Below, in pieces: positions 37,265-50,445 of a stretch of DNA of 64,000 nt (position 1 is the stretch's first letter; the number at the start of each line of letters is the position of its first letter). A program made the position numbers and the translations under genes. This stretch comes from Amblyornis subalaris (Eukaryota; Chordata; Aves; Passeriformes; Ptilonorhynchidae), in NCBI GenBank assembly GCA_018881555.1, contig JACAXG010000202.1, positions 310,001-374,000 on the forward strand, written 5' to 3'. The notes beneath the pieces are model-generated. The model did no database searches and was not told the origin of the DNA. It worked only from the letters and a program-made list of their open reading frames with translations.

Positions 37265-40200
37265 TCATTTCTTAGAGTACACCAACCAGGAAGAAGTACC
37301 CTGGAACACAAATCCCATCAAGTGCAGCTATATCTAACACTGAAAAAAAACAGGACAATTAATAAAAATGTTTAAAAGTGTTCTTTTATCAGCATTTCTC
37401 AAGGTAGCTGGAATTGAATCTGGGATCTTTCAGATGATGTGACAGCAAACACAGTGGCTGTGACTCAGCTGTGGTCAGCACTCTGTAGTACTCATGGCAC
37501 ACCACTGGCTTTCCTAATGGAATGTGGGTCTCCTTAATTCTTGTGTCATCTGGCCCTGCCCCATCCAGATGTCTCAGCCATTACAGAGAATCTGAAATGC
37601 TGCCATTCTGCTACTTTATGTCAGTGAATCCTGAGTACACTTTAATGCATCTACCAACAAATTGCTCCTTGCCTGGATTAATGGGACAAACCCAACTAAC
37701 ATCCAGCTGTGGATATCTACAGTTTATATTTGCTCAAAAATGTGAATTTCTGACCAACTATATACATATCAGGGCCTTTCAATATTTTATTTCATAATAA
37801 TAAGGCTATGAATTTTTAAGTACAACTTATATGTAGGCTTCAAATATGAGTTTCACAGACAGAATATTTTGTCCATGGTGGTGTGTGTTTATCTATAACA
37901 GGCTCACTATATAAGTATATCCACTGTATGTCCAAAGGTTCATTATTGATTATACTAAGGAATTCTGACTGCTCCAAGTCCTGTCCTTCCTCATTTTTTA
38001 TAAGTGAAAGGCAAACAGTTGTAATAGGCAATTCTCAGAAAGAACTTCTTAAAATAGTATTTGTAAAACGGCCTTTGGTGGATTGCTCAAGTTAGGAAAT
38101 AAATAAATTGAGCAACATTAAATAAAACCCCAAATAACAGCTAGAAAACAGATTTCTATGTCTTTCTCAAATGCAGATCTNCCCACAGTTCCATATCACT
38201 GTGCTGTTTGTATGTAACCAAGAAACAAGCAGCAATGAGCTTGTGCCTGGGTCTCCATCAGCTGCCCTTGGCATTTTTACTTGATTTTCTTTCCCCTTCG
38301 TATTTGGGCCCTCAGCTCGTTGCAAATCCAAGTCCTCTAAACCCTGAGCATCTCCACCACCCTTCTGGGGGCAGCACTCCAAGGTCTGTGCTCTCATCAG
38401 CCAGGCCTTCAGCTGTGGGAACCAGGTGGACCCTCTTAGTTCATCACAGGATTGAGCTCAGAGCCGAACAATTAGCCCATCATCTCCTGCTGGCTGCCTG
38501 CAGCTCTCGCTGATGGAGAGACACAGGCAGCTTATGTAATATTTGGGCTGCCTCCCTAGGGGGTGTCCCCAGAGAAACACTGCCAGCCTGCACGCAGACA
38601 CCAGCAGCTCCCGATGCTCAGTACAACAACACAAATTCATACCAGCAAAGGAGTTGGTGCAATCACTTCAATCAGGTCACCTCCACTTGAAATACAGAAG
38701 TGAACTTAATAACAAATTAACTCCCCGACCTGCCTTAGCCTTTGGGCCCTTCCAGCCATCATTTACTCCTTTGCAAGACCACTTACTGCTATGGATTCTT
38801 AGCATGGTTTTATATGATCTGAAGATTGAAAATTGTTTTGAAAAACACTTTAAAAAGGCAACCTCTCTTCCAAGAAGNATTTCTCTTCTCTCAGTAAAAC
38901 TGCTACTAAATATAAGCAATGCTGTCTTTGAAAACCTACAGAGAGCTGGGAAATGAGACATGATTCCTTAAATATAGCTTCCTATTTCTGAAGTGTACCT
39001 TTACCTAATACGTCCATAATGGCTAGGAAAGAATAGGACTGTGTAGGCACTTGAGCGGTGCTAGAAATGGGGAGGAGGAGGTGTTGCTTGCCTAGATTAT
39101 TTCTAATAATTAAAAGGTTTTCATGCAGCCTTTAACCTGCTAGAAATTCTATAATATATATTAAATCTCATTTTTGCAGATCTTCATAATCTGTTCAATG
39201 AAAGTAATGCTATTATCAACTGTCATTGGAGANTTCATGATTAATTTTATAATTTTATGGATATTTTTTGAAAGATTATCCCTCACAAAGATGATCACTA
39301 CTTCCTTCTAACACCATTTGTGTTAGTTCCTTCTTTGAACTGCAGATTTTCCCTGGAGGAGAGCTTAATTCTGTTGGCCATACCCCACTACTAACAATCA
39401 CAGTTTCAGAATTTCATCTCTTAGGACTTAATACATCAAATTCAGAGACACAGGATACTGATAGTAAACACAAGGTTTGGAAAAAAAAATAATTTTCACA
39501 GCTAAGTGATTTTTGGTTCTTGTTGTTCAGGGTTTTTTTCCTTCAGTTTCCCTGTTCAGAAGTATTTTGATTCCTAAACAAAATAGTTCAATTTAGGACA
39601 ATTCTACCTTTTTCTGCCGTGCTACTCTTACCCTACCTGTTAAAGAACTTGAACGAACCATCAGTCCCAGCAATCAAACAGGTGAGAAGCAGGATGTGGC
39701 CACAGCCTCCAGGTACCAAGAGACAGAGANTCATGGCCAGTATTGCTGATATGGGAGGATGGCATGGAAACACTGTTCCATGGCTGGAAATCAAAACGGG
39801 AAAAAAGTTGAGGGGAGACACATGCTGTCAACTACCTATTGGCTGAGGTNGGTTGGAATTGTGTTCTTCACACAATTGTGTGAACAATCATTTCTTGAAG
39901 TTTTTCACTCAATACTGAGCATGTTTCTAGAAGAGACACTAATCTTAGCATGAGTTACCAGGTGGGGTTCCACCATGAGCAGTACAGGGTGTCTGNGTGA
40001 CCATGGGGCTGCATTGTCATTCATCTCAAGCTCATCGTGACTTTATCACCCTCTCCCATTTGTAACAAACTGTGTCCAGCTTGAAGACAACTTGACTCAT
40101 CACACCCAAAGTCACCCATCAGCTCCTGCAAATATCCCTTTATTCAAAAGGGCTTGGCAGGAAACAAGATTTCCCTGAAGCACCAAAGCCATCTCCCTCT

Positions 40201-43200
40201 TACCCCTCTCTCCTTCCCTCTTGATCTCAAACCCTGCTGCACCCAGTGCAGTGACATTTACCTGAACTGCCTCATATCCTATCCTTCCTTCCTATTCACT
40301 TCTCCTCATTTGGCCCTTCACAGAAAAGTGAGGGACTGCATTTTTATATTTATTTTTCCTGAAAGTCATGGGCATGCAAAGTTCGACTGCAGACTGAGTT
40401 CCTGAAACTACTCCTGCAAATGGTGCTGTTGCTCTTCCTCTCCTGCCCAAGTTAAACATCCAAGGCATTAGAAACATATTGCCAATTATAAGACTGCTTA
40501 CAAATGCCATATTAATGTATTCTGAAGCACATTCCAAATAACATCTGTAGTGGATTATATAAAAAGCAGCCCTCATTTTCTCTTTAGCTCTATGGGCGAA
40601 TTCACCTGCTGTTCTCTGTGTAACAATGGAATTCTTAGTGATAAACAAAAACNCACAAGTTGAGACAAGAAGTCTCATTATTGTGGTGATAACGCGGTCC
40701 ATGTTATTAGAATTTCAGTTTCTATTTACATCCCACGAAGGAACAAATTACTAGAAATCAAATAGCTCCACCATGGTCTATTGAGAAACAGTAACCAACA
40801 AGGAGCAGAGGAAAAATCTTAGTTCTTTTTATCAGTGAAAGACACAAAACCAGAGCTTGCTGTGTCAACTCTGTGGTGTCTTGTCACAGACAATCTGCTT
40901 AGATAATGTGTACTTGGTTCAGCTGGTGATTTCTGCTCAATCTCCCTAGACTTGCAGACATTTTACTCCAGCATTGAACTTCTCTCTGTAATACGCTTTT
41001 TGCACGTTGCCTTACCCACTTGGCTAGAACACACTGAATTCCAGGACAGGAATATGTGGCACATACTGTGCACACCTTCTTCATCTTTCCCCTCAATCGA
41101 CAGAGTCAATGAGTGAAATGCCTCAAAGAAAATTTGGAAACTGAATTTCCATGCTAGACATCGACTTAGAAACAGCCAAGTCCAACACTCTGTGTGCCAC
41201 CTTCCAGACTAATTCTTTCTTCACTTTGGTTTAGGTTTGGTAAGACACCAACTCCCTTCTTATGGGCCTTGCCTTGAAAAAGACACCAAGCTGCCTGTTG
41301 GCTGCCTCACATAACCTATTTCAAAGACTTGAAAAGCAATATATGGTCTTCANACTACTGCAACAGTTTCCTTGTGTTAACTGTGGTTCTGTCACTGCAT
41401 TTCACACAGAAACCTCGTCCTTTTCCCATCTATTCACCACAACATTCCCCTCGCCCACCTGCCCTTACACAATGCCAAGCAACCTCCCTGCTTCCAGCCA
41501 GTTTCATTCTTCCTGCCACCACAGGAGGTTTCCAGTGATGNGAGGCAGCTTTGGGGAGCAGCAGGAGCTCAGCACTGAACCATCTCAACCCTTTAAATTC
41601 CAGGAGTCTCCCACAGGGAAGTGCCTCTGTGCTGATCACACAGCCCAAGTCAGAAGGATGAGCAGCAGGTTTCTCCATGTTGTGCAATAGAAATCATCGG
41701 CTAAATGTGGCTGTGGGGCAGGAAGAAAAGCTGACTTTAGGAAGAAGTTCCCCTGAACTTCCAGCCTAGGGCAGGAGCGAGCAGTGCTGCTGGAATGTGC
41801 CTGGTGGGCACAGCCCTGGCACAGACCCCTGGGGCACTCAGCTCAAAGCTTTGCAACCCTCCCCAGTCTGCTCTGGTTCTCTTATATATGAACGTGAGCA
41901 GATCAGGCACACANGGAGAAATTGCCTCGCCCTGAATAGGCAAATTTTCAATGATTCAAACTTAGGACAAAACTCTGCTCAGCCTGCCNGATAAAGTATC
42001 TAGCAGGGACAAAAGGTCTCAAAGCTGTTTTATTTTTATGCACTTTTTTCATATTTGTGTTTTCTTTTATAGAGAGTTTCTTCTTCATGAAAGATGAGTA
42101 GCAAATACACTTTCCCATTTCGTTCTATAAATATTTTAGTAATATGGGTGTATATATCAATAACAAAGGTATGTAATAGAAATTGTCTTTGTCTTTATTA
42201 ACATTTACCAATGCTTTAAGAACCCATATTCAGAATATGATTACAGGTCGTTCCTCTTATGATTTGCGATGACATTGACTTTATATTCAAGTTAAATCTT
42301 ATACATACTCACATCACAGCCTGATTTATTTATGATGTATCAATTTACAGGCACAGGAGAGTAGGGCAAAGTTAAACAAAAATGTCCAGAAAGCAAAAAG
42401 TGGTTGTGCTGAAAATGACAAGATAAGTACTGGCCACAACAATCACAAGAGGAATTGTGTGAAGAAAAGGAAGGGGGNAAAAAATACAAGCAAACAAGAA
42501 AGATCAGCTGATCAAAATACTCTGCTGCAAAGCTTGCATTGGTCACCTTGAAAATGTGTCTTTTAAGGTGAGGTGGCTCTACAGAAAGTGGCCATGAGCT
42601 GAAAAGACTTAGAATAAATGCAAGTTCAGAATTATCCTTGAAATTATTAAGAATTGCCACAACCTCATTATCACCAAGGGTCAAAGATGATATAAGATTA
42701 TTCAGTAACATTAATTTTACAAGCAATTTCTAAGATCCAGATGAATACATGTGTTTTTCTAACCATTCAATTTAAGAATTTCAGATTCTAAAAGCAGACT
42801 CTATTTCATTTCAATTTCCATATCCATTTGAAACAGTATTCAGAAATATCCCATTCATTAGAGGCACTTGAATATGGACACTGCAGGAGTTGGAACTGGA
42901 ATTTATCTACCCNTCTACAGACTTAGTGCATGATCTTGATCAAAAGCCTTTTGAATTCAGTGCAAATTAGAGATTTTGATGTCTCNAAAGAACAGTGACC
43001 TGTCTGCTGCAATACTCAGTTTTACTTTAGGTTTACATGAAAATAACTTCTTTAATAATAGGGTCATTCNACAAACAAATTTCTTAGAATTGTGATTGGT
43101 TAAAGTGTTGTGAGGTGAATTACCATATATAGATTAGTTGTGAATAGGCTTCTGAACAGAATCTGAAGCTTCTGATTGGCCCCTTGGTCCTTTTTCTTCC

Positions 43201-44505
43201 CCTAATTTTCACAAACCAAATTCCATCTCACTTACTCTGAGGTGAATATGAAGTAACTCNAGAAATAATCTTTTAGGTACTGAAATCTTATTCTTATATC
43301 ATGGGCAGACAACTACATCCAAGAGGACAGCAGAGTGCTTGTAATTGCTAAAGGAAAAAAGGGAAAAGCCCTTTTTTTTTTTAGAAAAAAGTCTACATTT
43401 TTAACTATGAAACATCAAATTATGCCAAATCTGAAGCCAAGCTAAGTTTCAGAGTCCTTTCAGAAACTTTAGCTCTGAAATGATAAATATAATACTAGGT
43501 GCTGAAAACTATATCAGCTACACCAGGTTTTCTGAGTCCATAATAAGAAAAATCTCATGAGGATAAGCCAAACAATCCCTATTTAAGATAATTCCTCCAA
43601 CAAACATAAGTTCTAGAATTCACCTGTGTGAATTATATCCTGCACTTCACACAAACTCTTGAACCAAAGATCCCACCCCTGGCAAACCCCAGACTGTTGT
43701 GGTGAGATTTTCTCCAAGCACTAAGAAAGCACTTGACCACATGGGCTATCAGTCCAGATTCCTTGTCATTCCTTGTCAGACAGCCTTGGGTGCAGGTCTA
43801 AGGATGCACATTCACTGCACTGGAACTACAGGAATCTGCCAGCAAAGGATGAGTGATAGCACTAGAAAACTATTTCCACAGATAAACAATTCAGCTCTTG
43901 TCTACAGATAAATGATGCCAAGCCTTAATTACTATGACACATTAACATTTTCCCCACCTTCATTACAGTGATATTGAAATCAAAGTCCATTTTTGGCAAT
44001 ACAGTTGATAAGTACTGACATCAAATTGCCATGAAAAAGCTGACAACCATTCAATCTATGTACTTTATGGAACATACTCCATCAAAGTTGATACAAATCT
44101 TTTCAGTGAGCCAAACACTGAATAGTCAAGCTAGAGCTACATGGATGTGATTTATTCTTGTTCCGTTCAGGCCCAAACACACCTTTCAATAGGACTTATC
44201 TGCTTTCTTAGTCTTACAGAATAATGTAAGAGTCAGGATAAATCAGAAAATGTTCTCCTTAGAATATGCTATCTCCGCAGCGCTGGATACACTGCAAATA
44301 TTTGCTTAGTAGAAGTGGGGGGAAAAAAATTTTAGTATCAACTTCAAATTATAGCATGCTTCAGTACCCAAATAGTATGTGACATCATAGATGTTTCTTT
44401 AGTTACAAATTTTGCATAGATCACCAGTTAGAAGTCCAGTCTAAGGTCTTCTTACACACCTCTGGTTTATGCCAAACATATTTCTCTTATACAAATAATA
44501 AATAC
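37265..44505. other. Non-coding stretch
   Basis: No supported gene. A weak 44-base minus-strand exon-like segment (43236-43279; donor AGA|GTAAGTGAG, poor acceptor) is noted. A 128-codon minus-strand frame at 42340-42726 lacks start and splice support. Poly-T runs occur at 43372-43382. No repeat is recognised. Confidence 0.5.
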
Positions 44506-44509
44506 TCAC

Positions 44510-44572
44510 CTGACAGAAAGAGTAAAAGTCATCAACTGTTCTCAGCACTGCTTTGAGGTTTTGCAGTGACCA
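44510..44572 (-). CDS. Best-supported candidate exon (63 bases), unknown product
   Basis: Read on the minus strand, a long pyrimidine-rich acceptor ends TCCCTGTTCCTCTTTGTAG. A 63-base segment follows and stops at a near-perfect donor, TCTGTCAG|GTGAGTAT. Only one of three frames is open, exactly 21 codons (phase 0 in, phase 0 out), beginning WSLQNLKAVLRTVDDFYSF. The other two frames contain stops. Both splice sites are strong together, and the length suits a small internal exon. I do not recognise the protein, and no partner exon on this strand is convincing nearby. It is the single strongest splice-bounded frame I found. Confidence 0.35.
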
Positions 44573-44579
44573 CTACAAA

Positions 44580-47500
44580 GAGGAACAGGGAGTTTGCAAT
44601 TGAAGAAAAAACCCCCAGACAATAAATCTGGTAGTGTTACCTGGTATCCCNTGCTGATTATAATAATGCCTTAATTCCCCCTTGCTGATGAACAGCCTGG
44701 CTCCGCACCAACTTCAGCATCTTTTTGCTCCACTTAGTCACCTAAATAATTTGATCTTGGATGTTTCTGGGCAGCAACAAAACATAAAAGTGTATTGTGG
44801 TACTCTTGAGGTGCACTCATTACTCTGTCTCTGCCACGCTGCCCTCTCCCACCAGTGACTTTGGCACATTAATACCTGCTGCTGGCACTCTGCTGACCAA
44901 CAGCAAGGTCCAGGTACCCTCTCACACGCAGCCTGCTAGTGCAACAAGGGTATTTCTTTGTCCAGATTCCTCATCAATAGAAATATCTAATTGCTAATCA
45001 ATGAGGCAGCTCAGCATGGCACAATGACTCGAGCCCCTCTTGCAGTCACTGTCCCAGCAGGACCCTTTCTGAGCAGCTCTCACATAGTCACACACAGATT
45101 TTTGCTGCTGTTCAGCCTACACCACAAAAAAGGCTTCCACAATTCTGTCATTACTCACTCTCACTATGCATTTTTTTCCTTTTTAAAAGCAGAATATAGG
45201 TCTTCTTCATTTCTGAGCTGAAGCTGCCACTGGCATTGCCAGTCCTCTGACCCATGGTGCTTCCCCCTGAAGATTTCCATGCCAGTCATGTTCAAATTTG
45301 TATCTGTACATCCATCTTCATGGCACTTGTTAACTGCTTGGGGAAAAGCAAGTTTCATTTTTCATTTGATTGATGCTACAATGTTCAGCATGAGAACAAA
45401 TGATAAGGACCAATTGTAGAGTGGACAAAGACGCTCAGCTACTTGTTTGCTGAATATAAAGAATACCAACATTCATACACCACAAAAGGGAGCTATGTCT
45501 GCTGAAATCTGCCCAAGATCTATGTAGGATATGAAGCACCTCAAAAACCATCTAGAGTGATATCATCTGCAAAGGCACTCACCCTTTTCAAAATGTTACA
45601 CATTCCTTGCATGAGCAATCAGCCACAATCTGAAGACAGATGATGAAAAGAAACCTCAGCAGTAGCAGTCCTAACTGGGAATAATTTAACTAGAACTGTT
45701 TGGTGGACATTTGTTTGTTTGTTTGTTTCAAAATTTAAAAACCATCTTAATTTGAAAAACATTGATCGCAATATGGTCAGGATTTCCCCTCAAGCTTCCA
45801 TGAATTAAAGGTCTTTAGCCTGGAAATATGCCCACAACACAGTCAAGGCCGAGCAGCAGGTATTTCTGTTACTACTCCCTGTCATAGCCTCTCTTCACAG
45901 ACTCTGAAGGTACTGCTCACCCTTCGGGGGGAGAATTGCTTTGCTACCAAACAGTACTTAATTGATGAGCTCCAAGTAACAGAGGGTTTCACTGCTGCCA
46001 GCAAAGCTCCACGTCCTTTGTGGGGGTATATACTTAAATAAAATAAATGTATAAAATATATTGCATATATCAAATTCTTATTTTTTGCACTGCTTTAAAA
46101 TATCCACATTAAAGAACCATTTTGCAAAGCTGAGACGAGTGTTGAAAAAATTAACTAATCCTGTCCAATTCGGTATCACCCAATAATCTACAATTCCAGA
46201 TATGTCCATTATGAAATAAGCAATATACTCCCTCTTATATGAGCTCAAAGTGAGATGGAAAGTTAGAAATAAATATTTAGCTTTTCTTTCTTTTGTGTGA
46301 TGATCTCATGGAAGTTTACAGTGGAGAACATATAGTTCTTTGCAGAGGAGTGGGCTGAGACGGAGGACACGTCACTGGCCAAGTCCCACAATGATCCATG
46401 ACAGAGCTCTGGCATTGCAGCTCTACTACTTGCACCTTTTATTGCCTCCAGACAACTCTGTTCAGGAGAACTCTGAACATTCCTGCAGGGCAGGGTGACT
46501 CAAGGAAATGTATTGCTCGAGGAGTGTTTTGTCTCTCTCAACAGGCTGTTCCTGCACACAGCAATACCAGCCAAGAGCTGTGATTCTATTTATTACAACA
46601 CGTGTCTATAACTAAGCAGGTGAGCATGTACCAGTCATTTCTTCTAATGCAGGACTTTAATGCACTCCAAGAGAACCGGTTTGTACATCTGATTATGCCC
46701 CTTGGTCTGTAAGTGGAATAAAAGCACGGATTACTCAAATCCTCGGAGTCATCCCTTGTAAAAAGCTGTAGCAACATCAGAAAGATTGGGCCTCGAGGCT
46801 ACCTCGGCAGGAGTGTGGCTGTTTAGTTTGTGCTACAGTGACAGGAACTGCCTGGGCTGCAGACACTGCCAGCAGACCTGCAGCCTGCAGGTGGTTTAGA
46901 CCCTTTGGGAGTCTGTATATTGGCTCAAATTGCCTGGAAAGGCTTTTCGGTTTCACCTTATTATATAAGCCAAACTGATTTAGTTAAGGGACTCTTTCTT
47001 CTATTTCTCTTGACCCTTTCTATGCCTCTGCTTTTAAAATAAATCAACAGGCTAAAGACATTTTATGAAATAGATCTGCCCAAGGGAGTAACGCCAGAAG
47101 GCATACAGATTTTCAATAGCCCTCAACAATCCACCTTTGAAACTAAATTTTCAAGAGTTTACCACCGTGATGCATACTTAAAATCTCTAATTTTAAAGTC
47201 AGGAGTGATTAATATCAGAATCTATTCTGACCACTTACAAGGAATAGACTNTAAAACTTCAACCAGTAACTTCTGCATCAACCTTACAGCTTTTCTTTCT
47301 GTCACCTTACAGTACTAATTTACAAGCAANAGGTCATGAAATTCATCCTATCTTTAAATGAAATGGTTCAATGGTGAATTTCCCTCCCTAATAAATATTA
47401 AAATATCTTCTGCAATGTTCAGCCTTTTGTGGCTATCATTGAACCTTTTCCCTGTGTTTGACTACGTATGAAACACAATCTTGAGAAGGCAAGCCACGTT

Positions 47501-48770
47501 CAAAATAATGATGTTGACCTATGAATAAACCCCTGTCATTTAAGTTTGAATTCCAGAGACCTACTTAGATATTTACTAAAATCTATAAAGAAGTTTACTG
47601 ATGGGAAAACAAAGAGAACTTTTATTCTTTCAGATTCTTGGTGTCTTAGTCACTAAAAGCTGTTATAAAAACACTGTGCTATATTGACAGAAATAATAGC
47701 TCTATATCAACCAACTACGTTGTGAAACTCAGAGCAATGTAGAGAACAACAAAACAAAGCAAAAAAGGGGACTTAACACCTCCACAGGGCAGCCCACCAT
47801 CAAACACAGAGACAGGCAGGCAGAGTGCAAAGTGGCTCAGGAATTTCCTCAGCAGCTCTGCTGGAAGCAGGGAAGGGCCATGCCCTGAGCCAAACAAGGC
47901 CTGGCTGTCGGCCACACNGGAACTGTCCACTCTGCTGGGCTGACATTTGCTCAGGCCACGGTGGCTGTGGGTCAGACAGCTCCCGGGGCAAGGCACCACA
48001 CTCTGACCCAGTGCACTGCCCGCAGTGGACCTTGCCTAATGTCACCGCCTCGTGCAAGCTACTGAAATGTGGGTCTTCTTTTCTTGGACATGGACACAAT
48101 TCTTACTATTTATATTGATAATAACTTATTAATATCAACATATGTCAATATTATCACACATGGGCTTCCATCTCAAAAGATCAGCTGAATAAAGGGCAAC
48201 TTAATAGTACTGGTAATCTTTAGACAGATGCAGCTTGTTAAGCAAAACCATCTGCAGCAATCTGCTCCAAAGGGTTTTTCTGTTTACTAAAAATATTTCT
48301 GCAAATATTTTCAGANATAAGCAAAAACAAAGGCCAGACAGCATTAATAATCCCTCTTTCTTCTCCAAAACGTTTTTTCACTTCAAGCTTAAAATGCAGC
48401 AAAGACAACAACTGTTCAGCCAGTGCCAATACCACTCCCTGCCAGTTTGACCAATGTTAACTCCTTTGCTTCCCTGTGCTTCCTTCCCTATTTGATCTTA
48501 ATTCCTACACAGGATACAGTCTCCTGGGAGCAGCGTCTGTCTGTTTATTCTGTGTTTGGGACAGAGCACACCAGGGTATCTCATCTCTTCTGTGAGGTAC
48601 AGCACAGGTGTACTAAGAAACTTTGTGAAGTAAAAAAGATGAGCAATTGGCCCATGCCAGGGACATTTCCAATTCACTGACTCAGATGAATGCCAGGTTG
48701 CTTCATTTACGAAGATCTGGGATATGCTTAAATATAAGGAGAAACTCCTAAAATGTGCAGTGTCCAACAA
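44580..48770. other. Non-coding stretch with (TTTG)4
   Basis: No supported gene. A (TTTG)4 repeat lies at 45710-45728. Frames of 60-99 codons occur on both strands, including a mutually overlapping pair at 48235-48450. None has convincing boundaries. Confidence 0.5.
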
Positions 48771-48776
48771 TTGCAG

Positions 48777-48815
48777 GTAGCTCAGCTGAAGCAGCACTTT
48801 CAACAGTTTCAAGAG
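48777..48815 (+). CDS. Candidate 39-base exon, part of a possible exon group
   Basis: Lies between an AATTGCAG acceptor (weak pyrimidine tract) and a GAG|GTACAG donor. Frame 0 is open for 13 codons, VAQLKQHFQQFQE, which has coiled-coil character (phase 0 in, phase 0 out). It would join in frame to the stronger exon candidate 48899-49037 across an intron of only 83 bases. It is the weakest member of the group and could be dropped without affecting the others. Confidence 0.18.
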
Positions 48816-48898
48816 GTACAGAAACCATCTCTTGTATTGAATTAAGTCACCATGTTGATTTACAATCTCTTAATGATTGGTTTATTCCTGCTTTNCAG

Positions 48899-49037
48899 AA
48901 GCAATACCTGGATAGGCTTCTGTCTGAAAACTGTCACCCTGGTGGGGAGGAACAATCCAAACATGNATCCATACCCCTGAGGAAATCCTCTCAAGATGCT
49001 TACATTGAAAACAAAGTTCTCAAGGCAGAAGACGAAG
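48899..49037 (+). CDS. Well-formed candidate exon, unknown product
   Basis: The acceptor is TTTATTCCTGCTTTNCAG and the donor is GACGAAG|GTAGCA. Between them one frame is open for 46 codons plus one base (phase 0 in, phase 1 out), and the other two frames are closed. The peptide begins KQYLDRLLSENCHPGGEEQ and ends IENKVLKAEDE. It is hydrophilic, helix-prone and coding-like in composition. One N falls in the acceptor (48895) and one in the frame (48966). No known protein is recognised. Upstream and downstream candidates (48777, 49741) are phase-compatible in the manner described in the findings. Confidence 0.32.
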
Positions 49038-49399
49038 GTAGCAATTGAGACACCAACAGCTTAACACTTCAACAGTAATCTCTGTGACACTTGAAAATGT
49101 GCATTCTCCCCTAAGAAATGTTGTGTGTATCTTCCAATGAAGCCCTAATTTAGCACTGGCAAAGGGGACACAGATCTCTCACAGCCCCAGACTGTTTAGA
49201 GAGCAAGATCAGTATAATTTCTAAGCAAATGAAGAGCAGAGNCTGACACTACTACAGCATTCATTAAAGACTTATTTTACTTTATTCAAGGCCATCCAGA
49301 CCACATGATCAAAGAGCAAGCACTGTTCTGGTGAGGCAACCAAAAATCATCAATAATCACCTTTTTTTCCTCTAATTTTTGATATTTAATTTGTGCTCT

Positions 49400-49540
49400 T
49401 TGTTAGATTTTACTGTAACTTTGATTTCTCCATCTCTGAAACAGGGATAATACTCATTACCAAGAAGAGCTTTCACAGTAATTGCTTTGGAGCATCTGGA
49501 AGAAAAAAAAAGGTGCTATTTTGATAATATTGGCTCAATT
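49400..49540 (+). repeat. Ancient MIR/L2-type 3' end relic
   Basis: The segment reads TTTCTCCATCTCTGAAACAG, GGATAATACTCATTACC, GCTTTGGAGCATCTGGAAGA and AGGTGCTATTTTGATAATAT, in that order. It parallels the MIR/L2-type 3' end 'TTTCTCCATCTGTAAAACAGGGATAATA...ACC...GCTTTGAGATC..TGGATGAAAGGCGCTATATAAATATTAT'. Of the three relics in the window this is the clearest and the only one in plus orientation. The exact family name is uncertain without a library search. Confidence 0.55.
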
Positions 49541-49740
49541 TGTCATTGTTGGCAGATGACTGGAAGTGCACCCACATGAGAAGAGTGGTTTCTCTTTCTT
49601 TAATAATGAGTTCAAATTTGCCAAATGAAGAGCCTCAGTTTCTTCCAGATGACAAAGTCTTAGCAAAATCAATAAGAAATCCCTAAATAAAAGAACCTGT
49701 GCACATAGTACCATTTTTTTACATAATTGCTTCATTTCAG

Positions 49741-49854
49741 CAAGGCACAGGCAGGCTGATAGAAGATCCATACATCAGAATTTATTCGTGGCCAAACAGT
49801 TTTGCTAGTTTTTCAGATNATATTCCAGTGGAACACTTAAAAGTGGAGCTGAAG
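49741..49854 (+). CDS. Candidate 114-base exon, unknown product
   Basis: The acceptor is CATAATTGCTTCATTTCAG and the donor AAG|GTACGT is strong. Frame 0 is open for exactly 38 codons, starting QGTGRLIEDPYIRIYSWP and ending IPVEHLKVELK (phase 0 in, phase 0 out). One codon has an N (49819). A second CAG at 49748-49750 would give a 104-base exon entering in phase 1, which fits the phase-1 exit of 48899-49037. The composition looks coding. I do not recognise the protein. Confidence 0.3.
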
Positions 49855-50154
49855 GTACGTTGTACTAGGCCATTCCTCATTGACAAGTTAATGACTGTCC
49901 TTTGCCATAAACTTCTTCAAGCTACTGCATGAACAATCAATATTGGCCAGCNTGATGAAAAAGCCAAATTACTTGANGCAATTTACAGCCAAAATGTATA
50001 AACAGTCATTGTAATTAAAGAGATTATAAAAAAGATGGATAATTTAGAAGCATGTGGCTTATTCACTTAGTATCTCTCTTTTCCTTGGCCTAGATTAGCC
50101 CCTGAAAAAGAAGCTTAAGTAAATAAGAAGGAAAAACAGTGGGAGGTTTGCATT

Positions 50155-50160
<6 letters not shown>

Positions 50161-50189
<29 letters not shown>
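50161..50189. repeat. A29 homopolymer
   Basis: Twenty-nine consecutive A, the longest homopolymer in the window. The 200 bases upstream do not resemble a processed transcript, and I see no flanking target-site duplication. Retroposition is therefore possible but unproven. Confidence 0.9.
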
Positions 50190-50430
50190 CAGTTGTGAAG
50201 TTTTGAGCTTCAATCCCCCCTGGAAGTCAGGATTATTCTTCACTTCTTTCCCATGAATCTGCTTTGGCAAGTGGTGTTTTTATTTCTCCTTCTTTCAATA
50301 TGGGCATTTTAACACTGTGCTGAGACCATATTGCTGCCATAAGAGAATGCCCACAGAAGNAAAATGAGTCATAAACCCATTCAAAATGATTTAGCCACTG
50401 TTTCTAGAGAAAAAAGAAGAAACCAAACAA

Positions 50431-50445
50431 AAAAANNNCAAAAAN
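50431..50445. other. Assembly ambiguity (NNN and N)
   Basis: Ns at 50436-50438 and 50445 lie in an A-rich low-complexity run. This is the only multi-N site in the window and marks uncertain base calls rather than biology. Confidence 0.95.

Noticed and set aside
45164..45358. Minus-strand 64-codon frame ending near a GTGAGT donor
   Set aside because: A stop falls just before the best donor and the upstream acceptor is pyrimidine-poor.
48235..48450. Overlapping open frames on both strands with an acceptor-like TATTTTCAG at 48306-48314
   Set aside because: No usable donor on the plus strand and no clear acceptor on the minus strand. Both strands being open at once argues against either.
49440..49522. 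Apparent 83-base open exon (acceptor ...CTGAAACAG)
   Set aside because: It coincides with an ancient MIR/L2-type repeat tail, which explains the sequence better.
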